Shown one piece after another: positions 19,949-25,278 of a stretch of DNA of 25,278 bases. The position numbers were made by a program, and so were the translations under genes. Where the stretch lies: NCBI GenBank assembly GCA_040882605.1, contig JBBEAY010000042.1:1-25278 (forward strand), in the 5' to 3' direction. Every line of letters starts with the position of its first letter. Position 1 is the stretch's first letter. The notes below the pieces were generated by a model. The model was not told the origin of the DNA. It ran no database searches and saw only the letters and a list, made by a program, of their open reading frames with translations. The stretch is from JAOUEA01 sp040882605 (GTDB taxonomy: Bacteria > Actinomycetota > UBA4738 > HRBIN12).

Positions 19949-22255
19949 CTAGAGGTAGTTGTCTGCCTGATCTTTCAAGAGCCAGGTCACGAGCGTTACC
20001 AAGAACTCGTGGGCGTCGGCGTCGACACTGCGGCCGTGGACGAGATCGTTGCGGATGTCGTTAAGTTGCTGCATCCAACTGGTCCTGGCTTTCCAGCCAC
20101 CCGTCCTCTGCTCGTCGCCTGGCCGGGTGTACCGCTTCTCGAATCGCCTGACCCACAGCGAATGTTCTTGGGTCAGAATCCTTGCGTAGTCGATGAGATA
20201 GAGACAGTCCCAAGGATCGACCTCCTCTTCATCGGAGGCCGCATCGAGGTTCCGGTCGGCAGCGATCTTGGCGGCAGACTCGCGCACTTTTCGGGGAACG
20301 CCCTGGCGGTACCAGTTGGCACCGAACTCATCCTCCAACCGAGTACGGAGGTCCTCCTTGATGAACAGTTCCAACTCACTGACGTACTCCTTGGACTCCG
20401 CGTCATAGGCACGGGCTTCGCTTTCCAAGTACTCGCCGAGCCCGGGAGGGTCAAAGTCTGTGCGGGCAGTACGAATCGCCCCTTGTATCCGGCGCCAGTA
20501 CTTAGTTCCACCACCGGACCCATACTGGCGTCGATACTCCGCGGCCTCCTCAGGATCCAAGGTCGCAAGGTGCTCGATCAAGGGGTCGAGATAGTGCACA
20601 CAGTCCTCGAACAGTTCCTCGGGTTCCATCTTAAGAAGGTCAAGGCCCGCGGCTTCGACGACGTGGTCAACGATGTCACTGAAAACGCGAAGCAGTGACT
20701 CGACACCATTGTTGATAAACACGAATCCGCCCTCGGCGGCCCCAAGCAACCACTGAGATTCCAAGCCGAATCGCACGTGCCATAGGCACAGCTCCACGAA
20801 CTCTGTCGCGAAGTCGAAGGTCCCATCGTTCGTACCGCGAAACAAGGTGCCGATCTGCCGCACCTCTGTCTTGGTGAACGTCCCGAGAAAGTTTCCACGG
20901 TCCAAGCCGCGGCTGATGGCGTCGATGGTGATACAGCGGGTAAGCGTCCGCTTGTTCTCACCAATGATCACTCGTCCGAATAGCGGCGACTTCTTTTCCT
21001 CACCGAAGTGCTGCGCCATACGGAGCTTCAGCGCTCGAGACTGCTCGCGCAGGTCCTTGGAGTCCCAGAGCAAGTCGGCGTTGAGGGTGTTCCGTAGGTT
21101 CTTCGGAACGGCCTGCTGATTCTCGTTGATCTCCATGAAGATCCTGACCTGCTCCGACCTGGCCAGGTCAACGAACGCAACTACCGGGATGAGATCGGAC
21201 TCAGCTCGGATCGAGTCCGCGTAGCCGTATAGCCGATGTTGACCGTCGATGATGAAAGCTGCTCGGTAAGTCTGGGGCAGGTGGAGAATTCCAAGCTTGG
21301 CGGGCCCCTCGGTCTTCCCAACCGACTCGAATCGCAGCGGCCGCTTTCCGGGATCGATGTTCACGATGACGGAGTTCGGGAAGAATCCACCGTCATCTAC
21401 AAACTGCGAGACCCGCTTGAGGCGTGTCTTCTTGATGAGTCGCTGGTAAGTCGGCATCAGGGCCGTGTTGGCCTTGTTGCGATGGAGTACGTACCCGAGC
21501 TTGAGGAGGCGGTCCGGCTCCATCGCGAATGAGTAATACTTGCGGCCGCCCATCGTGCACTGAATCGCTGCTACCCGGGGGTCCAGACCTGGGATTTTCG
21601 TGCCGGCGAACAGACTTCCAAGCAACTGGAACCGAGCCGCCTTCCCCAGATGATCGGCCAGGTCAAGGTAATACTCGATGACGTCTTCGTCCATGTGGAC
21701 GATTTCAGCTTCCTTGATGCGCTCGAGAGTCTGCTTGGAGAGAATGCAGTTGTTGGTGGCAAGAATGAATTTGATCTTATGGTCCGGGAATTCCTCCCTT
21801 ATGGTGCGAATAACTCCTTGGCGCGTTCCTTGAATCGCCTCGACCTCATCTTTGAACTGATGCTGTCGGAGGTTGCTGGTGGACTTGCACTCGATGACGA
21901 GCACAACTTCATCGTCAGCCGCGAAGACGTCGATCTGCTTACGCTCATTCGCATTCGCGCCATAGGCGATCCTGAAGGCGCGATCCCGACTCATCGACGT
22001 GAACTGAAGCTTGGAAAACGCGGCCCAGACGCGATCTTCAAAGGCGACGTCATGAGCCTTGGGTTTGCGCATCCTGACGCTCGCCTTGTTTTGCCGGTCG
22101 AGCACCCACCCTTCCGCTTCGAAGTCGGAAACTAGTTTCGGCGAAACTGTCTGGTAGAGATTCGGAGAGAGCCGACGACGGGTTTCTGCACCAATGCTCT
22201 TGGAAGGTAAGAGCGCGTCGCGAAGCAGCTCGCCCGGAAGAGATTGTTCACTCAT
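19949..22255 (-). CDS. PD-(D/E)xK nuclease-like / DGQHR / HEPN-like three-domain protein
   Basis: This 768-residue protein starts at ATG 22255, overlapping the methyltransferase stop by 8 nt (ATGAGTGA); a longer frame to 22435 is a shadow of the methyltransferase. Region 1 (about 70-195) looks like a restriction-endonuclease core: FEDRVWAAF helix, KQIDVFAADDEVVLVIECK with Asp109, Glu122 and Lys124 as a PD-(D/E)xK site. Region 2 (about 225-450) is a DGQHR domain: AAFIIDGQHRLYGY (337-341) and IFMEINENQQAVPKNLRNTL, as in DndB and DGQHR proteins of DNA-modification islands. Region 3 (about 545-768) is helical and ends with LNDIRNDLVHGR, an RxxxxH motif (Arg735, His740) like Swt1-type HEPN domains. 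GC is lower than the flanks. I infer a modification-linked defence effector; I do not know a named system with this architecture. Confidence 0.75.
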   Translation of the reverse strand: MSEQSLPGELLRDALLPSKSIGAETRRRLSPNLYQTVSPKLVSDFEAEGWVLDRQNKASVRMRKPKAHDVAFEDRVWAAFSKLQFTSMSRDRAFRIAYGANANERKQIDVFAADDEVVLVIECKSTSNLRQHQFKDEVEAIQGTRQGVIRTIREEFPDHKIKFILATNNCILSKQTLERIKEAEIVHMDEDVIEYYLDLADHLGKAARFQLLGSLFAGTKIPGLDPRVAAIQCTMGGRKYYSFAMEPDRLLKLGYVLHRNKANTALMPTYQRLIKKTRLKRVSQFVDDGGFFPNSVIVNIDPGKRPLRFESVGKTEGPAKLGILHLPQTYRAAFIIDGQHRLYGYADSIRAESDLIPVVAFVDLARSEQVRIFMEINENQQAVPKNLRNTLNADLLWDSKDLREQSRALKLRMAQHFGEEKKSPLFGRVIIGENKRTLTRCITIDAISRGLDRGNFLGTFTKTEVRQIGTLFRGTNDGTFDFATEFVELCLWHVRFGLESQWLLGAAEGGFVFINNGVESLLRVFSDIVDHVVEAAGLDLLKMEPEELFEDCVHYLDPLIEHLATLDPEEAAEYRRQYGSGGGTKYWRRIQGAIRTARTDFDPPGLGEYLESEARAYDAESKEYVSELELFIKEDLRTRLEDEFGANWYRQGVPRKVRESAAKIAADRNLDAASDEEEVDPWDCLYLIDYARILTQEHSLWVRRFEKRYTRPGDEQRTGGWKARTSWMQQLNDIRNDLVHGRSVDADAHEFLVTLVTWLLKDQADNYL

Positions 22256-23093
22256 GATCGGGGAGGTTCGTAAAGAGGAACTCTTGGGCGCTTCCCCGAT
22301 CAGCGGACGAGCCGCCGACGCTGTTTCGCCTCCGTGTTGTGATACGTCGATCGCCTTTCTCAAAGAGCTCGGAGATCGAGGGATGAGCGGCATTGGTGAG
22401 GATGTAATAGCCTCCTCGGTCCCTGACCGTGTCAACCACCCGACTCAGCCGCTGCTGGTCAGCGAATGAAAATAGGCGTTGGTTGTACTTGATGAAGCCG
22501 TTGTTGTCATGAGCCACGGTGTACGGCGGGTCCAGGAACACCAGGTCGCCCTCGGTGACGTTCTGCAGGCCGTCCTCGAAGTCTCCTACTCGAAGGTCCA
22601 CTCCTTGCAGTCGGGAGGAGACTTCCCGCAGCCAAGTCCGATCCGGTACGAACACCTTGGACCGTCGCCCGAACGGCACGTTATAGACGCCCGCGAGATT
22701 GACGCGGTGTATGCCGTTGAACGATGTGTGGTTCAGGTAGATAAAGCGAGCAGCGCGGCCGTTGGCACTGCGCGGCTTCGACTGTCGGACCTTGTAGTAG
22801 TGCTCGGCATCGTTCTTGTGCGGCCGGAGATGGGTAGCGACACCGTCAGGGTCGTCCCTGACTCGTCTGTACGTTTCCATCAACCCGGCGCTCAAGTCGG
22901 CGAGGTATGACTTCCCCCCAGCAGGGGAGATCCCGAGGAACACCGAGGCGCCGCCAACGAAAGGCTCGTGGTAGTTGTTCAAGCGAATGTCGCCAATCAA
23001 GGCTGGCAGCATCGGGACGAGCCAACGCTTTCCTCCAGCCCACCTGAGGAAGGGCATGAGCCGGCCAGACTGGTGCATTGCCTCGCGAGTCAT
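22248..23093 (-). CDS. D12-class DNA adenine N6-methyltransferase (Dam-like)
   Basis: The 281-residue enzyme has the D12/alpha-type order: motif X FLRWAGGKRWL (15-25), SAM motif I YHEPFVGGASVFLG (41-54), the ARFIYLNHTSFNG segment typical of Dam relatives, VGDFEDGL, and catalytic motif IV DLVFLDPPYT with DPPY at 188-191. It should methylate adenine at N6 in a short DNA site, specificity unknown. The ATG at 23093 is chosen because the homologous part starts about 15 residues later and a TAGCAT box lies 7 nt upstream; internal ATGs at residues 6 and 13 are alternatives. It is the first gene of a two-gene operon with the DGQHR protein, so it probably marks self DNA for that partner. Confidence 0.9.
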   Translation of the reverse strand: MTREAMHQSGRLMPFLRWAGGKRWLVPMLPALIGDIRLNNYHEPFVGGASVFLGISPAGGKSYLADLSAGLMETYRRVRDDPDGVATHLRPHKNDAEHYYKVRQSKPRSANGRAARFIYLNHTSFNGIHRVNLAGVYNVPFGRRSKVFVPDRTWLREVSSRLQGVDLRVGDFEDGLQNVTEGDLVFLDPPYTVAHDNNGFIKYNQRLFSFADQQRLSRVVDTVRDRGGYYILTNAAHPSISELFEKGDRRITTRRRNSVGGSSADRGSAQEFLFTNLPDHE

Positions 23094-23397
23094 GCCCGAG
23101 ATGCTAGCCGCAAGGCCCCCGCCGTTGGGGAGGATCGAGTACAAACGCGCGTGGGGTCTCGCCTTGCCTTCGGGTCTGTTGCATGGGTTGCCGGTCGGCA
23201 TCCAGATCGGTGGACGTCGGGGAGACGATCTCGGTGTGTTGCGGGGGGGCGCACGCCTTCGAGCAGGCAACTGAGGTTCTGGTGACGTCGCATCCAGAGG
23301 GGCTCGAAGGTCGAGCCCCGCAACCTGGGACGGACAGGGTGCCTCCGCGAGAGCGGGATGCGGTCGCGTGCACGACTGAAGGCGTGGGGCGCGAAGG
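23094..23397. other. Intergenic region between the methyltransferase and the right repeat
   Basis: No gene is supported here. It contains the methyltransferase promoter candidate (TAGCAT about 7-12 nt before the ATG, reading leftward) and a perfect hairpin at 23299-23319. Confidence 0.5.
23299..23319. terminator. Perfect 9-bp hairpin
   Basis: GGGGCTCGA (23299-23307) pairs with TCGAGCCCC (23311-23319) around a 3-nt AGG loop. No T tract follows, which is common for actinobacterial terminators. An operator for the methyltransferase operon is the alternative. Confidence 0.45.
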
Positions 23398-23578
23398 CCG
23401 ATTCCGGAACGTCCTACAGCCTAACCCTTCAAGTGCCTGACCCAAGGCGCCCCCTCGAATAGCCTCTCGTCGCTATCGCTCGAGTGGAGTCGGTCGCGAT
23501 CGTGAAGGCTCCCCTGGGATGTGCGCGGCCGCAGCCCCGACGCCCCCGCCCCTCCCCGCCATGTCCCGGGTTGGCGGT
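23398..23578 (+). repeat. Right copy of the 181-bp inverted repeat
   Basis: Inverted match of 17085-17265, about 91 percent identical. It ends 21 bp before the glcF start and includes the CCGCCA/TGGCGG hairpin at 23557-23578, so a transcript started inside it would carry that hairpin in its 5' leader. Confidence 0.9.
23437..23465 (+). promoter_or_regulatory. Repeat-borne promoter pointing at glcF
   Basis: CTGACC (23437-23442), 17-nt spacer, TAGCCT (23460-23465), identical boxes to the left copy. The implied glcF leader is about 130 nt and would contain the terminal hairpin of the repeat. Confidence 0.45.
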
Positions 23579-23599
23579 CCGGCGTGTGAACATGTCGGC

Positions 23600-24934
23600 A
23601 TGACCGGTGACGCAGTGGTCCCCGACCCGAGCCGAACGCTCGGCACCGAGCTGCCCGAGGGGGCGCGGTTCGTGGGCCGCGACGGCGTCGTCACGCCCAA
23701 CTGGCTTGGCACCGACCACCCTGCCGACGTCGACCTCGACGCCTGCGTCGCCTGCGGGCTCTGCCTTCCGCACTGCCCGACGTACCGTCTGACCGGCGAG
23801 GAATCGGCGTCGCCGCGCGGTCGCATCACCGCGATGCGCGCGGTCGCCGACGGCATCGCCGAGGTCGACGAGACGTTCGCCTCGTTCATGGACCTCTGCC
23901 TCGTCTGCCGGGCGTGCGAGGACGTGTGTCCGTCGCACGTGCCGTTCGGCCGCATGATGGAACGCGCGCGTACCGAGATCGAACCGAGCCGCGGCGCGGG
24001 CGTCCGTTTTCTTCGCTGGTTCGGACTCGACCTCATGCTTCCTCGTCCGGCGTTGATCAGGCTCGCCGCCGCGCTGCAGCCGGTGGCCAGACCGTTCATG
24101 CCGCGACGTGTCCGGGCGATGGTGCCCAGACGCGCTTCTGCTTTCTCACGGTTGCCGAGCGTCACGGAACCTGCGGCCGGCGTCGAGGTTCGCGGCACGG
24201 TCGCCTTGCTCTCCGGGTGCGTGCAGGACCGCTGGTTCCACCAGGTGAACCTCGCGACGATCCGTGTGCTCGCTCGCACCGGGTGGCGGGTCATCGTGCC
24301 CCGTGACCAGCGCTGCTGTGGGGCCCTGCAAGCACACAACGGGAGGCTCGAGACCGCGAGGCGCCTCGCACGTCGGAACGCGCGCGCCTTCGCAGGCGCC
24401 GAGCACGTGATCGTGAACGCTGCGGGCTGCGGTGCGCACATGCGCTCGTACGCCGAGCTCGTCGAGGGTGCAGCGCTCCCCGTACGCGATGTCATGGCCT
24501 TCCTGTTCGACGAAGGTTTGGGCGAGGTGCCGCTCGCGGCGATCGGCATCGAGCGTGTCGCCTATCACGACGCGTGCCACGCGCTGCGCGCGCAGGGCAT
24601 CCATGCGCAGCCGCGCGCCTTGCTGGGCGCGATCCCGGGCACGCAGGTCGTCGAGATCGCCAACGGCGACCGGTGCTGCGGAGCCGCCGGGCTCTACAAC
24701 GTGACCGAACCGGAGCTCTCCGGGCGATTGCAGCGCGAGAAGGCAGAGGCGGTGCTCGCGACCGGCGCCTCGGTGATCGCCAGCGCCAATCCCGGTTGCA
24801 CGATGCAGCTGCGCGCTGGCTTGGCCGAGCTGGGCGTGGCGGTGAGGGTCGTGCACCCGGTCGAGCTGCTCGACGCGGCGATGGCCCAGGCCGCCGGAGC
24901 GACCGAGACCGCCGGCCCTACCCGCGAACCCTGA
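23600..24934 (+). CDS. glcF: Glycolate oxidase iron-sulfur subunit GlcF
   Basis: The 444-residue protein has two ferredoxin-type clusters, CVACGLCLPHCP (Cys49, 52, 55, 59) and CLVCRACEDVCP (Cys100, 103, 106, 110), each fit for a 4Fe-4S centre. Two CCG domains follow: LLSGCVQDRWF with RDQRCCGALQAHNG, and YHDACHALRAQG with NGDRCCGAAGLYN. This is the GlcF/heterodisulfide-reductase-D layout. It takes electrons from the GlcD/GlcE flavins toward the quinone pool at the membrane. The start at ATG 23600 gives MTGDAVVPDPSRTLG; the frame stays open upstream to 23519 but that part lies in the inverted repeat. glcD and glcE are 9.4 kb away, an unusual split for an operon that is normally contiguous. Confidence 0.9.
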   Translation: MTGDAVVPDPSRTLGTELPEGARFVGRDGVVTPNWLGTDHPADVDLDACVACGLCLPHCPTYRLTGEESASPRGRITAMRAVADGIAEVDETFASFMDLCLVCRACEDVCPSHVPFGRMMERARTEIEPSRGAGVRFLRWFGLDLMLPRPALIRLAAALQPVARPFMPRRVRAMVPRRASAFSRLPSVTEPAAGVEVRGTVALLSGCVQDRWFHQVNLATIRVLARTGWRVIVPRDQRCCGALQAHNGRLETARRLARRNARAFAGAEHVIVNAAGCGAHMRSYAELVEGAALPVRDVMAFLFDEGLGEVPLAAIGIERVAYHDACHALRAQGIHAQPRALLGAIPGTQVVEIANGDRCCGAAGLYNVTEPELSGRLQREKAEAVLATGASVIASANPGCTMQLRAGLAELGVAVRVVHPVELLDAAMAQAAGATETAGPTREP

Positions 24935-25217
24935 ACAGACGGGCTATCCGCGCGACCGCTGAAGTTGGCGCTGAGGTCATGCCTAGGTCGCCGCGGAGCC
25001 AGGCGTCCGCCAGCCCTCCGGTGGAGCCGGGGTCGGTCGCCGCGAGAAGAGCCGCGAGCGAGGCGTCGGCGAACGTCACCGACGACGCCCTCAGCGGACC
25101 GGAGATCGTGCGCTCACCCGTGTCGGCGCCGGGCAGCACGAGCATCGCGTTCACGACCGGTCGCTCACCCGAAGAGTCCGACGGATCGCTCACGACGCCG
25201 CTGCCCTTGATCCACAT
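24918..25217 (-). pseudogene. Hypothetical gene, probably 5'-truncated by an insertion sequence
   Basis: The 99-residue frame reads leftward from an ATG at 25217 and ends inside the last codons of glcF (17-bp convergent overlap). The translation is protein-like (GERTISGPLRASSVTFADAS, then LADAWLRGDLG, ending VARIARLFRVRG), but I cannot name the family. Upstream of the ATG only 7 bases remain before the apparent IS terminus at 25225, with an in-frame stop at the junction. The gene has no promoter or ribosome binding site of its own here, so I read it as the 3' remainder of a longer gene cut by the element. Confidence 0.5.
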
Positions 25218-25224
25218 CGACGAG

Positions 25225-25278
25225 TGTCAACGCCGGTCGAAACCTGAGCGGTTTCCGCCGGTCGAAAACTGAGCACAT
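25225..25278. mobile_element. Terminus of an insertion sequence running off the window (IS21-like multiple terminal repeats)
   Basis: After TGTCAA (25225-25230) the 19-bp word CGCCGGTCGAAACCTGAGC (25231-25249) is repeated with one change at 25257-25275, a 26-bp period. A 5'-TG end with tandem multiple terminal repeats of this kind is characteristic of IS21-type ends. The transposase would lie to the right, outside the window. The family call is from memory of such ends and is moderate. Confidence 0.5.

Noticed and set aside
19648..20064. 138-residue plus-strand frame starting at GTG
   Set aside because: Arg/Ser-rich, no motif, and its second half is antisense to the end of the DGQHR gene; no clear ribosome binding site.
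23519..23599. Upstream extension of glcF
   Set aside because: The 27 extra residues are Ala/Pro-rich and encoded by the inverted repeat, and the same DNA lies non-coding upstream of kynA.

Overview
The window is GC-rich DNA that most resembles a chromosome segment of an actinomycetote (Actinomycetota), probably environmental. The evidence is the strong G/C third-position bias, frequent GTG starts, many TANNNT -10 boxes lying only 6-9 nt before a start codon (leaderless or near-leaderless transcripts), and the family content (stand-alone Lrp-type RAM protein, relic of an F420/PPOX-type oxidoreductase, GYD protein, glcDEF). No rRNA, tRNA or CRISPR was seen. The taxonomic call is an inference.

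Layout. 1-4260: a probable bidirectional terminator, a YbaK-type protein and a CPBP membrane protease (minus), an FAD-dependent DAO-family oxidase (plus), a pirin, a stand-alone Lrp/AsnC ligand-binding domain and a hendecad/heptad-repeat amphipathic protein (minus). 4378-8394: a four-gene minus-strand operon with 4-bp overlaps (two PfkB sugar kinases, an MFS importer, an APH/Mph-like kinase), divergent from a rhodanese at 8490. 8841-11650: accessory DNA with a two-gene operon for a secreted metzincin-like protease and a membrane-anchored partner behind a consensus TTGACA promoter, then a frameshifted IS110-family transposase with a strongly folded 78-nt segment (bridge-RNA candidate) upstream of its start. 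11698-14213: glcD-glcE. 14276-17011: a tryptophan/kynurenine-type cluster on the minus strand (aminotransferase, GYD protein, tryptophan 2,3-dioxygenase) plus two relics, a broken PPOX-family gene and a deleted second copy of the dioxygenase. 17085-23578: a segment bounded by two inverted copies of a 181-bp repeat. 23600-24934: glcF, separated from glcDE by 9.4 kb. 24918-25278: a gene apparently cut by an insertion-sequence end with two 19-bp terminal repeats.

The most interesting system is inside the inverted repeats: a D12-class DNA adenine methyltransferase whose stop overlaps, by 8 nt, the start of a 768-residue protein. That protein combines an N-terminal PD-(D/E)xK nuclease-like core, a central DGQHR domain (the family of DndB and of DGQHR proteins in DNA-modification islands) and a C-terminal HEPN-like RxxxxH segment. 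The composition drops to lower GC there. This looks like a modification-coupled defence module; I cannot match the three-domain architecture to a named system from memory. The flanking repeat carries a conserved outward promoter (CTGACC-17-TAGCCT), so the same sequence lies upstream of both the dioxygenase and glcF. The neighbourhood (relics, palindromes, tandem repeats, IS debris) is a rearrangement-prone accessory region.
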